Below are positions 1-9,866 of a DNA stretch of 64,000 bases, piece by piece. The notes under the pieces are model-generated. The model ran no database searches and was not told the DNA's origin. It saw only the letters and a program-made list of their open reading frames with translations. The stretch is from positions 868,001-932,000 of the forward strand of contig CAWIOF010000004.1 of NCBI GenBank assembly GCA_963837715.1, read 5' to 3'. The DNA is from JANYLB01 sp963837715 (GTDB lineage Bacteria > Actinomycetota > Acidimicrobiia > IMCC26256 > JANYLB01). Made by a program: the position numbers and the translations under genes. How positions within the stretch are numbered: the stretch's first letter is position 1; every line of letters starts with the position of its first letter.

Positions 1-211
1 CCGCGACCTCTTGGCGCCCGAGCTTGAGAAAGTCGGAGGGCGGCATGCCGTCGCGGGAGAGGAAGCCCTGCATGTGCGCGGCGGGTGCGTTGCGGGGTTC
101 GCCGGCGTCGACCACCGCGACCCTGCGCCGCGCTCGTCCGAGGACGAGTGCGGCGCTCAGGCCGGCGGCACCACCACCGACGATGACGACGTCGTAGCTG
201 TGCGGCTCCAT
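1..211 (-). CDS. Thioredoxin-reductase-like FAD oxidoreductase (partial, runs off left edge)
   Basis: Only the first 70 residues are inside the window. They carry the Rossmann FAD motif VVIVGGGAAGLSAA (about residues 8-21) followed by VVDAGEPRNAPAAHM, the signature of small thioredoxin-reductase-like flavoproteins. Almost the same wording occurs in the oxidoreductase half of the fused gene at 42155-43744, so the two are paralogues. The ATG lies 5 bp after the stop of the DUF4386 gene, which suggests one transcript. The expected role is a cytoplasmic NAD(P)H-dependent redox reaction; the substrate is unknown. Whether a redox CxxC or a methyltransferase half follows cannot be seen here. Confidence 0.85.
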   Translation of the reverse strand, partial: MEPHSYDVVIVGGGAAGLSAALVLGRARRRVAVVDAGEPRNAPAAHMQGFLSRDGMPPSDFLKLGRQEVA

Positions 212-216
212 GGCGG

Positions 217-933
217 TCACGCGGCGAGCGCAGTGCTCGGAACGGGAGCGTCGTCGGCGGTCGCCGAACGCTTGATGCCCTTGACCGTCAGGTACACGCC
301 GAGCGAGAACTCCCACGCCGCGATCGGCAGTGCGAACAGCGTCGCGGTGTCCGAGACCTGCGAGTGCCCGCCGAGCAGCGTGGCCAGGCTGGAGGCGAAC
401 AGCACTGGGGCGCCGATGAATCCCAGCATCGGGATCCAGCGGGGGACGAGCCGGAAGCGGTACATCACCGTGGCCAGGAACAGCGCGTTGAAGGCGGGCA
501 TGAACCCGGGGCCGAACAGGAACGACCAGTCATGCATCGCAACGAGCGACTGGCCCGTCGTCAACAGCGAGGAGGGGTCGCCACCGACGACGTCGTTGCG
601 CAGCGTCACGACCGACAGCAAGCTGATGGCGCCGACGACGAGGATGGCCGCTTCGAGCGTCCGGGTGGTGACGAAACCGATCGCGGATGTTCGGCTGTAG
701 CGCCGGGTCACCGGGTACAACGCTACGGCCGTGCCGATGCCGGCGATCGCGCACACGAAGTCGAGGAACCCGGCCCAGAGCACGCCGTTGTCGCTGCCGT
801 GTCCGAGGATGAAGTTGACGTGGTCGACCACGGGCTCTTTCAGGGCGAGCGTCGGGATCGACGCCGCGAAGGTCACGAGGTAGAGCACGCCGGCCGCGAG
901 GGCGAGCTTGCGGGTGGTGTCCATGGCTTTCAT
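217..933 (-). CDS. DUF4386 family integral membrane protein
   Basis: The 238-residue product has six hydrophobic segments (about residues 9-31, 51-73, 91-111, 133-157, 167-187 and 197-217) joined by short loops, the pattern of the DUF4386 family, whose function is unknown. The ATG at 933 follows AAGGGGA by about 6 bp and begins 2 bp after the stop of the upstream small gene, so translation is probably coupled; a second ATG at 924 is possible. It sits in a co-directional series: LuxR regulator, small protein, this gene, flavoprotein. No signal peptide apart from the first membrane segment. Confidence 0.8.
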   Translation of the reverse strand: MKAMDTTRKLALAAGVLYLVTFAASIPTLALKEPVVDHVNFILGHGSDNGVLWAGFLDFVCAIAGIGTAVALYPVTRRYSRTSAIGFVTTRTLEAAILVVGAISLLSVVTLRNDVVGGDPSSLLTTGQSLVAMHDWSFLFGPGFMPAFNALFLATVMYRFRLVPRWIPMLGFIGAPVLFASSLATLLGGHSQVSDTATLFALPIAAWEFSLGVYLTVKGIKRSATADDAPVPSTALAA

Positions 934-934
934 G

Positions 935-1180
935 TCATTCCCCTTCTGATTCGAGCTGCGTCACGGAGATCAGCGGGACGCCGATGTCGCGCAGCTTCTG
1001 GAGCACGCCGTGCAGTGCGGCCTGGTCGACGATCGGGCCCCGGATGACGGTTGTCCCGTCATCCGCCCGGGTGAGGCTCAGCCCGTCGAACCAGGCTTCC
1101 CACCGGGCATTCAGATGTCCCGTGACTCGGATCTCGTACTGCACGAATGCAACGTACGAACCGATGTGGTGAGTCGACAT
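935..1180 (-). CDS. Small conserved hypothetical protein (81 aa)
   Basis: I recognise this as a short conserved protein seen beside LuxR regulators and DUF4386 genes in actinobacteria, but no function is known to me. The product is soluble, with no membrane segment; it reads YEIRVTGHLNARWEAWFDG early and RGPIVDQAALHGVLQKLRD in the second half, a conserved pattern that may be a small alpha/beta fold. The ATG at 1180 is chosen; an in-frame GTG at 1186 is possible. No Shine-Dalgarno is visible, and an 18-bp palindrome covers the start codon, so the transcript may be leaderless or the start may be controlled. Confidence 0.65.
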   Translation of the reverse strand: MSTHHIGSYVAFVQYEIRVTGHLNARWEAWFDGLSLTRADDGTTVIRGPIVDQAALHGVLQKLRDIGVPLISVTQLESEGE

Positions 1181-1196
1181 CCCCACATGTGGGGAT
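1179..1196. promoter_or_regulatory. Perfect 18-bp palindrome over the start of the small gene
   Basis: ATCCCCACATGTGGGGAT is identical to its own reverse complement. It lies between the LuxR stop (1222) and the small gene and includes the first bases of the ATG at 1180. It could be an operator or an RNA hairpin hiding the start; no poly-T follows, so a terminator is less likely. Confidence 0.5.
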
Positions 1197-1221
1197 CGGG
1201 GGTGGTGATTTCTCGTCGGGG

Positions 1222-3871
1222 TCAGAGGCCGAGCTCGCCGGCCCGGCGGACGGCCTCGCGGCGGCTGTTCACGCCGAGCTTGGTGTAGATGTTCTTCGTG
1301 TGCGTTCGGATGGTGTGCAGCGACACAGTCAGCTCGCGTGCGATGTCGGGACCGCTGAGCTCGCTCCGGAGGAGCCGCAGCACGTCGAGCTCGCGGTCAC
1401 TGAGCGGATCGACGAGCTCCGACGGCGACGAAGGCGTCCGTGCAGTGGACGCCGGTCGCGGGCGGTTCTCGCAACGCCTGCAGCCGCGGGCCGAGAAAGG
1501 AGAAGACCCGTACGTAGCCCTCGGGTTCGGCGAGCGCCTCGCGCGCCGGAGTGCATCGAGCGCGCTCGCGGTTTCGCCCTGGGCATCCCAGGCCAGCGCT
1601 TGGACCGCGAGGATCTCGATGACGCTGCTGCCCCGGCCGCCGGCTTCGGCATCCGCCAGCAACCGCTCGAGCATCGCGCTCACTTGCTGCAGCTCGGGTT
1701 CGCGTGGCTGGTCGTTGATGAGGATGATCGCCAACGTGATGTGCTCGAACTCGGTGACGTAGCGCAGCTCGTCGTCGGTCGTCAGCCCGCGCTCGCGCAC
1801 CCACGCAAGCGCCGAGTTGATGTCGCCCATCAGGACATGGGTTCGCGCGCGACGGGCGCCGACCGGTCGCACGGCGGGGGAGAAGTCCGTGTCGTAGACC
1901 CGTTCCGCTTCTTCCAACAACGCGAGGCATCCGGCCGATGTCGCCTTCCGCCAGCCGAAGCCCGGCGTGCACTGCTCGCGAACGGTAGGGATACTGCCGG
2001 CGTGCCGAACAGCTCCAGCTCTTGGGCTCGGCGCAAGTGTTCCGCCGCGCCCTCACGATCGTCGCGCTCGCGCAGGATCTCGGCGAGACCGACATGCATG
2101 TCCGCGGTCCCCCGCAACGGCCCCGACCCGTGATCGGCAACCAGCTGCAGTCCCTGCTCATAGAGGCGCTGCGCGTCGCGCAACCGACCCTGGGCGACGC
2201 GGATGTCGGCCATCGCAATCGGACTCCCCGAGGATGTCGGCGATATGGCCGATGCGCCGCATCCCGGCGATGGAGTGGGTGTACTCCTCGAAGGCAGTGT
2301 CCAGGTCGCCCTCGGACCAGGCCGCGAGCCCGAGCAGCGCGTGGGCAGACGCTCGGCCCAGCTCGTCGTCCTCCGGTGCGATGGCGAGCACCCGGCGAGC
2401 ATGAGCGACGGTGCTCGCGTTGTCGCCACGCAGCAGCGCCAAGCCAGCTCGGTACATCTCGATCGCACCCGGCAACGCCTGCAGCTGCGCGTCATCGACG
2501 ACGATCATCCCCGCGGCGTCGCGGGCATCGCGGCGCAAGCGCGAGCCACTGTTCGGCCTCGTGCAGCTGGGCTTCGACGCGGTCGAACTCGCCCGCCGCC
2601 ATGAAGCCACCCACGAGACCCACCGCGAGCACCGGCCGGGCGCGCACGATGTCCGTCGGGAAGACGCTGCGCCCACTCCCGGATCGTCGCGTCCTGGCGC
2701 CCGCGCCGCATCGCGGGCATTGCCAGTTCCGCCAGCGCTGCGGCTTGGGCGAAGTCTCCGGCTGCGAGCGCGTGCCGGATCGCGTCAGACGGCTCACCAT
2801 TGTCGCCGTACCAGACACTCGCTCGGCGGTGAAGCTCGGCTGCGGCGCCGGGATCCTCGTCGAGAAGCCGAGCCCGCAGCACATCGGCGAAGAGGTGGTG
2901 ATACCGATACCACTCGCGTCGATCGTCGAGCGGTATGACGAACAGGTTCTGTCGGTCGAGGGATGTGAGCGCCGCCTTCCCTCCGGTCCCGCTGGTCACG
3001 GCGTCGCAGAGCGACCCGTTCAGTCGGTCGAGGATCGACGTCTGCAAGAGGAACTGCCGGACGGACTCGGGTTGGCGCTGCAGCACCTCGCCGGCCAGAT
3101 AGTCGACGATGAACCGATCGTCGCCGGCGAATCCTGCGATGAACGTCGCGGCGTCCTCGCGTCCCTGCAGAGACAGTGCCGCGAGCTGCAAAGCGGCGAT
3201 CCAGCCTTCGTGCGCGCTTCCAACGTCGCGATGTCGGCCGCCGTCAGGTCGAGGCCCATCGAACCGTTCAGGTACTCCGCCGCCTCCTCCGCGGTGAAGC
3301 GCAGGTCGGCCGCTCGGATCTCCGCGAGCTCGCCGCGTGCTCGCAAGCGCGCCAACGGCAGGGGAGGATCGGACCGGCTCGTGACCACGAGCTGCACACG
3401 ATCGGGAAGGTTCTCGAGGAGATAGCTCAATCCAACGTGCACATCGTTGAGATTCGATGACATGAAGATCGTCGAGTACCAGCACGACATCGTGACCGAC
3501 ATCGTGCAACTCGTTGACGAGCGTTGCAAGCACGTCTTCCGTCGGCGCGTTTGCCGATTCGAGGAGGGCGAGTGCGCCAACACCGAGGCCGGGCACCGCT
3601 ACCTGGAGGCTCGCGATGACGTACGACCAGAACAACCTCGATCGTTGTCACGCTCATCGAGTGAGAGCCATGCCACCGCGGCGCCGCTCTCGGCACCCGT
3701 GACCAGCCACTCCGTCACCAGCATTGTCTTTCCGAATCCAGCGGGAGCCGAGATCAGCACCAACTTGGCGTCTGCTGCGCTCGTCAGACGAGCATGCAAG
3801 CGCGGACGCGACACCAGATTGCGTCGCGGCGACGGGATGTGGAGCTTCGTCTCGACCAGCAGACTCGCCAT
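1222..3871 (-). pseudogene. MalT-type LuxR family ATP-binding regulator, broken by about ten frameshifts
   Basis: Reading across frames gives one continuous MalT-like regulator of about 880 residues. It starts MASLLVETKLHIPSPRR at 3871, has a P-loop APAGFGKT near residue 37, then LVLDDLHVI (Walker B), winged-helix and TPR-like regions, and a C-terminal LuxR helix-turn-helix (LSDRELDVLRLL ... HTKNIYTKLGVNSR). The frame changes near 3640, 3445, 3215, 2668, 2535, 2225, 1985, 1930, 1545 and 1465. Between shifts the protein is well conserved and has no internal stops, which fits indel sequence errors better than old decay. If real, it would be an activator for the small gene, DUF4386 and flavoprotein genes downstream. 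Confidence 0.8.
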
Positions 3872-4042
3872 CTGACTTCGGAAATCCTCGCTTTGAGGGC
3901 ACCGCCTCGGCGCACAGGATCTCGAGCGGCCTCCCTGCACCTCGCCCTCGAACGAGCGAATATTGCCTGATCTGACGCCCCGGGTGTCGACTTGACCTTC
4001 AGACACCCTCTCTAGGTCCCCCTCGACAACTCGGACAGATGA

Positions 4043-5017
4043 TCAAACGGTGACGACGACCTTCCCTCGAGCATGCCCTTCGTCCAGGTAGCGGATGGCC
4101 GCCGGGACCTCGCTGAGCGCGAACGTCTTGTCCATGACCGGGGTGACGTTGCCGGACTCGATGAGCTCGGTGAGCACGCCAAGGTCCGCGTTGTTCTCTG
4201 AACACACGAAGGTTCCGAGCGTCTGGCTGACGAAGGGTGAAAGCATGAGCGCCCGGATCTGTCGGTCAGTGCCTCCGAGCCACCGTCCGTCCGTTTCGCC
4301 GCCGGTGATGACGAGAGTTCCGCGGGGAGTGAGCACGCGTCGCAGGTCATTCAGCGAACGGTTGCCTCCGATGTCGATGATTGCGTCGAAGCGTGGTTCC
4401 TCATCGGCGAAGTCGGTGCGGGTGTAGTCGAAGACGTGGTCAGCGCCGATGGATCGGACCATGTCCACCTTGGTCGTGCTGCACACGCCGGTGACTTCTG
4501 CTCCGAACGCTTTGGCGATCTGCACCGCGAAGGTCCCGACGCCTCCCGATGCGCCGGTGATCAGCACCGCTTGTCCGGGCTGGACGTGAGCTCGATCGCG
4601 CAAGGCCTGGAGTGCGGTGAGTGCGGAGATGGGGACGGCTGCGGCTTGTTCGAAGGTGAGGTTCTCGGGCTTGGGCGCGAGCTTGGTGACGCTGGCGCAG
4701 GCGTATTCGGCGAAGGTCGCCGTCGCCGATGCCGTACACGTCGTTTCCGGGACGCAGGGTGGTGACGTCCTTGCCGACTGCGTGCACGGTTCCGGCAAGG
4801 CTGCGGCCGGGGTTCAGGTACTTCGGCTTGCGGAGGCCGAAGCCCGCGACCCGGATGGGATATGGCAAGCCAGTCATGATGTGCCGGTGCCCCGGTCGAC
4901 CCCGGCGGCACGGACATTGACCAGCACCTCGTCGTCGCCGATGTCGGGCGTGGCGGTCTCCTCGAGTCGCAGCACGTCCTGGGCCTGTCCGTACTCGTTC
5001 TGGACGATCGCCTTCAT
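4043..5017 (-). pseudogene. Zinc-free MDR / quinone oxidoreductase, two frameshifts
   Basis: The protein begins MKAIVQNEYGQAQDVLRLEE at 5017 behind a GGGAGGAC ribosome site and ends KVVVTV at 4043. The NADPH-binding motif GASGGVGTFAVQIAK is intact and no structural-zinc cysteine cluster is present, so it belongs to the quinone oxidoreductase branch of the medium-chain dehydrogenases. The frame shifts near 4880 and again near 4735; once joined the product is about 324 residues, normal for the family. It is a close paralogue of the intact gene at 17411-18436. Its ATG overlaps the stop of the upstream hydrolase by 4 bp, so the two formed one coupled operon. Confidence 0.8.
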
Positions 5018-6118
5018 GATGTCCTCCCGTCTTCCACCACTCCGGCCAGGCCGCGAGTCAGCCTCGCTGCGGATGGTGTGTGCTTGCGGTCTTTGAGGAC
5101 CATGTTGAGGAACCGCACGACCACTGCATCGGTGGTGATCGTGCCAGTGCGTCTGATCGTGCCGAGGTCCGAAAGCTGGCGCGATCGGTCCGAGGGCGGG
5201 TACGAGGCACGGTAGGTCCGTGACGTCGAGATGGGTAGCCCCCGCCAGCTTCACGGTCACCGCCTTCGTCGTGCGTGCGACGACGGCCTTCGTCGCCGGA
5301 TCGAGCCCGGACGCTTCGATCATGAGCGCGGGGACTTTGACTGGCGTCGTCAGTGCGGGTCCGTGGAGCCAGCCGTCGAGGTCGAAGACGGCGTGCACGC
5401 GTGCATCGGCGATGCTCGTCTGGAATGCGATCGCGCCGGCGATGGAGTGGCCGCCGACTGCGACCTTCTTGCGGTCAATCCGTCCCGCCACCGCTGCGAT
5501 GTCTGGCCCGGTCACGTAGTCGAGCGCAGCCGCGACCTGGTCCAGACGGCGAGCGGGGTTCGCGGTGTCAGCCGGTAGGTGGGAACCATCTTCAGTTCCG
5601 AGCTCGGGGTCGACGGCGACGACGACGTAGCCGTTGCTCGCGAGGTCCAATGCGAGCGCGGTCGACAACGCCATGGGGTTGCCCCAACCCGGCATGAGCA
5701 CAACCGCGGGGCGGGGCTTGGATGCGCGAGCCGGTTTCGCGTTGACCGACGCGTGTGGCCCACGCCTTGCAGGCCTTCGGCCGGTAGCCCGACTGCCGCG
5801 GCGGTCTCGGGCGCGACATAGATCGGCGCGCCGGTTCCGGTCCCGCGTCGGGCGGGGTAAAAGACGCGAGTCGTGGCCGCGGGACTCACCGACGGCACGG
5901 TGCGCACACCGACGGTGAAGCTGCCGGTCGGGTCGGGGAGCAGTGAGGACGAGATGCCGGTTGTCGTACGTGGCGCGGAGGTCGCGACCGTGGCTGGGCG
6001 AGTCGAGGGTGAAGCCGCATCGGCGCGGGCGGTGGTGGCTCCGCCGGCCGTGAAGAGGATCGCCATGCCGATTCCAGCGGCGATCGTCCTCGTCAGGGTT
6101 CGGGTTTCGGTGCTTCAT
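5014..6118 (-). pseudogene. Secreted alpha/beta hydrolase (dienelactone / PET-hydrolase-like), three frameshifts
   Basis: Joined across frames, the product has a signal peptide (MKHRN, a hydrophobic run with AILFTAGG, then ATTARA), an acyl-hydrolase core with VVLMPGWGNPM and the nucleophile elbow GGHSIAG, and a C-terminal helix ending VVEDGRTS. The order matches secreted dienelactone/chlorophyllase-type esterases. Frame changes fall near 6097 (one base extra), 5760 (one missing) and 5185 (one extra). The stop overlaps the ATG of the oxidoreductase by 4 bp. The promoter carries a copy of the block shared with the DJ-1-like gene and the exporter. Confidence 0.7.
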
Positions 6119-6171
6119 CGTGATGCCGCCTGTCCGGTGAGGGGAGTGTTGCTCTGGGTTTCAGACTGGAC

Positions 6172-6211
6172 CTAAGGCTGCCGAGAGCACATCGGGCACC
6201 ACCCCTCAGAT
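6172..6211 (-). promoter_or_regulatory. Shared 40-bp promoter block, copy 1 (hydrolase-oxidoreductase operon)
   Basis: On the minus strand it begins ATCTGAGGGGT, then GGTGCCCGATG, and ends CTTAG. It aligns without gaps to the blocks at 6918-6957 and 9867-9906. It lies 54-93 bp ahead of the hydrolase start. I infer a binding site for the LuxR regulator at 6960-9818, perhaps with the core promoter. Confidence 0.6.
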
Positions 6212-6251
6212 TCGGCACACGGGCAGAGAAGCTGGGCGTATCGAGCCGGAT

Positions 6252-6902
6252 TCATTGACCGCCGTTGACGATGAACGCGCGCAAGGCCCGCATCGACGAC
6301 ACGGTCTCGGGCGAGGCCGTGTCCACGGAGCCGCTGTCGAAGGGGGGCTCCGGGGCGTACTCCACCAGGAGCTGGATCGCTTTGGCCGCCTGCTCGTCGG
6401 CGATGGTGGCGGCGAGCGTGAGACCCATGTCGATGCCGGCCGAGACGCCCGCGGCGGTGACGTACTTGCCGTCGCGCACCACCCGCTCGCCAACGGGCAC
6501 CACGTCGAGCTCAGCCAGCCAGTCGACGCTCAGCCAGTGCGTGGTCGCCCGACGACCTCTAAGGAGCCCCGCGGATGCGAGGACGATGGCGCCGGTGCCG
6601 ACCGACGTGGTCCACGACGTGTGCTGGTCGATGGCCCGCAGCCAGTCCTGGACCAGTCCGGGACGCAGCAGGTTGTCCTGCTTGGCCCCGGACCAGCCAG
6701 GAACGACGACCACATCGGGTGCTGTGACGTCGTCGAGGTTGGCATCGGCGACGAGGGCGAGACCGCCGGCATCGCAGCGGACCGGGCCGCGCTGTTCGCC
6801 CACCACGACCGTTTCCACACCGGGCAGCCGGCTGAGGATCTCGTAGGGGCCGACGGCGTCGAGGGCCGTCATGTGATCAAAGGCGAAGATGGCGATCTGC
6901 AT
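6252..6902 (-). CDS. DJ-1/PfpI (isocyanide-hydratase-like) protein lacking the catalytic cysteine
   Basis: The 216-residue product matches the DJ-1/PfpI group near isocyanide hydratase and GlxA-type domains: MQIAIFAFDHMTALDAVGPYE at the start, VVVPGW near 65-70, then SVGTGAIVLASAGLLRGRRA from residue 100. Family enzymes have SVCTGA at that point, with the cysteine as nucleophile. Here codon 102 is GGC (Gly), so classic hydratase or glyoxalase chemistry is unlikely unless this is a sequence error. No DNA-binding domain follows. The promoter has the shared 40-bp block, linking it to the nearby LuxR regulator and exporter. Confidence 0.8.
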   Translation of the reverse strand: MQIAIFAFDHMTALDAVGPYEILSRLPGVETVVVGEQRGPVRCDAGGLALVADANLDDVTAPDVVVVPGWSGAKQDNLLRPGLVQDWLRAIDQHTSWTTSVGTGAIVLASAGLLRGRRATTHWLSVDWLAELDVVPVGERVVRDGKYVTAAGVSAGIDMGLTLAATIADEQAAKAIQLLVEYAPEPPFDSGSVDTASPETVSSMRALRAFIVNGGQ

Positions 6903-6917
6903 GTCACCACCCTGGGG

Positions 6918-6957
6918 CTAAGCGGTCGGTCGCCGCATCGGGACCGACCCCTCAGAT
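6918..6957 (-). promoter_or_regulatory. Shared 40-bp promoter block, copy 2 (DJ-1-like gene)
   Basis: Minus strand: ATCTGAGGGGT, CGGTCCCGATGCGG, ending CTTAG; it ends 15 bp before the ATG at 6902. It aligns position by position with copies 1 and 3. The end of the LuxR gene (stop at 6960) abuts it. Confidence 0.6.
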
Positions 6958-6959
6958 CG

Positions 6960-9818
6960 TCACGCCGCTCCAACCCGTTGCGCGATTGCGGCGGCGTCGA
7001 CGCGGCTGCTCACACCGAGCTTGCGAAGGATGTTGGAGACATGGACGCTCGCGGTCTTCTCCGAGATGAAGAGCTCGACGCCGATCTCCCGATTCGTCTT
7101 TCCTGCGGCGACGAGCGCAAGCACTTCGGTCTCCCGCGACGTGAGACCGAGCCGGATGGCGTCTGACTCCTCGAGAACGGAGACGACCGGGGCATCGACG
7201 CTGATGCGGGCCCTTCGGGCCAGCGCCTCGATGTCCTGCGCAAGCGGCGAAGCACCGAGCGCCGTTGCCGTGTCGTAGGCGGCACGCAGTGCTTCGACAG
7301 CCTGCGCGGCCGCGCCATTGCTGGCGGCGGCTTGCGCCTCGTGGAGCCGAGCGAACGCGCCGAGCCATGCGTCGGCGACTCCTTCGGCGGCGACGACCGC
7401 CTGGGCGAACGCGGCGGCATCACTGTGACGGAGTCGGGTAATCATCGCTCCTGCGATCGCGATGTCCGCTTCCGCCGTCGGGATCGCCGAGCCGGTATCG
7501 GCGCGGGCGACGTCCATCCGGCGATCAAGATCGAGGAGCACGGCGTCGACGTCCACTGCCTCCTGGCGCGCAATCTGGTCCAGAGTCCGTTCGACGGTCC
7601 CGATGACCAGACCCGCGGTGAAGCGCGCGACGAACCGCGAAGCTCTCCCCGGCATCGGACGCAACGCGCTCGACGCGACCTCGATCGCCGCGTCCCACTG
7701 CTTCGCCGCCAGATGGACGTCCACGAGCGCGGCATTCTTGATCGCATCGCTGAACAGATCCGATGGATGCCGGCGAAGCCGGTCGGCCAGCTCTGCACTG
7801 AGTGTGATCTGACCGCGGCGAGCGGCAAGCGGCGCGGCCGCGGCGTCGAGCTGAATGGCGCCGATCGGGGTTGATTCGAACGTAGCGACACCAGCGAGGA
7901 GGTCGTCTGCTTCATCCCAACGACCGAGGCGCACCAAGCAGCGGGCCGCGACGCCGGCATGAAACGTCCCGAAGCTCGTCGCGAACCCCGCTCGCTGCGA
8001 CAGGGCCGCGCCGTCGAGAGCGACGCTCAAGCCCTCTTCCGTTCGACCCACCTCGAAGAGGATCATTGCGAGCATGGCGTTGGCGAGAGCCCAACGGTGC
8101 GGTGCGAGGCTGTCGTCGACCGCGGCGCGGGAGTGCGCGAGACCACTCTCGACCTCGCCTCGGAGCGCCTCGACGACTCCAAGGACTCGAAAGGCGGCTG
8201 AGCGCGACGCAGCGTCGTGTGGGCCCGCGGTCTCCAGTGATCGCGTGGCCCAGTGCTCAGCCTCGCCGAATCGGCAGAACATGAGGTCGGCCTGAGCAAG
8301 ACCGCCGTAGGTCAGCGACTCCCCGGCCGAGTGCGCGTCAGTATCGATGTCGAGGAGAGCCGCGGCCTGTGCGTACACGTCGGCGCTCTCGTCGATCGAG
8401 CCCGATGACCACAGGAATCGCGCGAGCCGTTCGTACGCCCATGCCCGACCCTCGGGCGGGTCGCCCAGATCCATCGCCAATCGAGCGAGTGCAACGGCGC
8501 GTTCGTTGTTGCCGGTGGCGCTGGCGAGATCGGCTGCCTGCCAGAGACGCGGCGCGAGCTGCGCGTCGGATTCGGGACCTGCGTTCTGCTCCCACAGCTC
8601 GAAGATTCGCTCCAAGTGGGCCAGGCAGGTGGCCGGAGCGATCCGCTCGGCCGCGTCTGCCGCCGCGAACAGCGCTTCGAACGCTGCGCGCTCGTCGCCG
8701 GCGCGATCGAGGTGGAACGCGAGCTCACCAGCCGCGTCGGTCGTCGTCAGCGCGAAGCGAGGCTGCGCTTGCAGCGCGGTCGCCACCGCGCGGTGAAGGC
8801 GTCGTCGCTCGGTCGGCAATGCCGCGTTGTAGGCCACCTCTCCGATCAGCGGATGCCGAACCCGATACGCGTCAGTGGTCGCGTCCACCACTAGCAGCTG
8901 GGCGTCAATCGCACCGCGCACAGCGGACTCGGTCGCCGCCTCATCGAGCTCGACCACCGCTTCGAGGAGCGCCGGATCCGTATCGCGGCCGACCGTGGCC
9001 AGTGCCGCGAGCACGTGCCGGCCCGCGACATCGAGGTCGGCGACGTCAGCTTCGAGGAGTTCAGAAAGCAGCGCAGGGATCGTCTCGCCGGTCAGGTGTG
9101 CAGCAACGAGCTCCTCGGTGAAGAACGGGTTGCCGGCGCCGCGGCGCAGCAGCTCGTCCACGAGCGATGGTGGTGGTGGCATGCCCAAAATCGCGGCGGC
9201 GTGCATCTCGACCGCGTAGCGGTCGAGACCGGTCAGGGTGATCCGTTCGATGCCGCTCACGCGACTGAGCTCGGCGGTTCGTCGCCGCAAGCCTGGGTCG
9301 CGAAGGACCTCGTCGGCGCGGTACGCGCCGACGAGCACCACCTGTTCGTCGACCAGGTTCCGGGCGAGGTGCTCGAACAGGTCCCACGTCGCGCGATCAC
9401 CCCAATGGAGGTCGTCGAACCCGACGATCACCGGGCCCTCGGCCCCGAGCTCGCCGACGAGATCAAGGGCCAGAGTGAGGATGTCACCGACGCGACCGCC
9501 GTTAGATGCGGCCAGCTCACTCAGCGACTCGAGCGATTGAAACCGGCCGATCTCGTGCTCGCGCTGGAGCTGCCGAATCAGATCAACCAGCGGCGCGAGC
9601 GGGATCGCGTTCCCGCCAACATGGACACAGCGGCCGAGGTATCGCGGCGTCTTCGTGACTCGTGCCGCCTCGGAGAGCAGGGTGGATTTCCCGATACCTG
9701 GGTCACCGCTGACCAGCACGACCCCGGGCTGGCCGTCTGTGGCTCGGGCAACGGCGCGCTGAAACACCGCGAGCTCCTCGTCGCGCCCGACCACCGGATG
9801 TTCGCTGCGAGTGCCCAT
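6960..9818 (-). CDS. Large ATP-binding LuxR-family (LAL) transcriptional regulator
   Basis: The 952-residue protein is a typical large ATP-binding LuxR regulator. An AAA-like ATPase opens it, with Walker A GDPGIGKST at about 38-46 and Walker B VIVGFDDLHW at about 130-139. The middle is a long alanine-rich alpha-helical TPR-like region, and a LuxR helix-turn-helix closes it (LTSRETEVLALVAAGKTNRE from about residue 892, then KLGVSSR). It is intact, unlike the other LuxR gene at 1222-3871. It is divergent from the drug exporter at 9966, and the 147-bp gap holds one copy of the shared promoter block plus a small palindrome. It is the best candidate regulator of that group. The inducer is unknown. 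Confidence 0.9.
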   Translation of the reverse strand: MGTRSEHPVVGRDEELAVFQRAVARATDGQPGVVLVSGDPGIGKSTLLSEAARVTKTPRYLGRCVHVGGNAIPLAPLVDLIRQLQREHEIGRFQSLESLSELAASNGGRVGDILTLALDLVGELGAEGPVIVGFDDLHWGDRATWDLFEHLARNLVDEQVVLVGAYRADEVLRDPGLRRRTAELSRVSGIERITLTGLDRYAVEMHAAAILGMPPPPSLVDELLRRGAGNPFFTEELVAAHLTGETIPALLSELLEADVADLDVAGRHVLAALATVGRDTDPALLEAVVELDEAATESAVRGAIDAQLLVVDATTDAYRVRHPLIGEVAYNAALPTERRRLHRAVATALQAQPRFALTTTDAAGELAFHLDRAGDERAAFEALFAAADAAERIAPATCLAHLERIFELWEQNAGPESDAQLAPRLWQAADLASATGNNERAVALARLAMDLGDPPEGRAWAYERLARFLWSSGSIDESADVYAQAAALLDIDTDAHSAGESLTYGGLAQADLMFCRFGEAEHWATRSLETAGPHDAASRSAAFRVLGVVEALRGEVESGLAHSRAAVDDSLAPHRWALANAMLAMILFEVGRTEEGLSVALDGAALSQRAGFATSFGTFHAGVAARCLVRLGRWDEADDLLAGVATFESTPIGAIQLDAAAAPLAARRGQITLSAELADRLRRHPSDLFSDAIKNAALVDVHLAAKQWDAAIEVASSALRPMPGRASRFVARFTAGLVIGTVERTLDQIARQEAVDVDAVLLDLDRRMDVARADTGSAIPTAEADIAIAGAMITRLRHSDAAAFAQAVVAAEGVADAWLGAFARLHEAQAAASNGAAAQAVEALRAAYDTATALGASPLAQDIEALARRARISVDAPVVSVLEESDAIRLGLTSRETEVLALVAAGKTNREIGVELFISEKTASVHVSNILRKLGVSSRVDAAAIAQRVGAA

Positions 9819-9866
9819 TCCTCTGCAGTATTCCGCGCCGGCGAGAGCGGTGGAGCGCCGCAGGAG

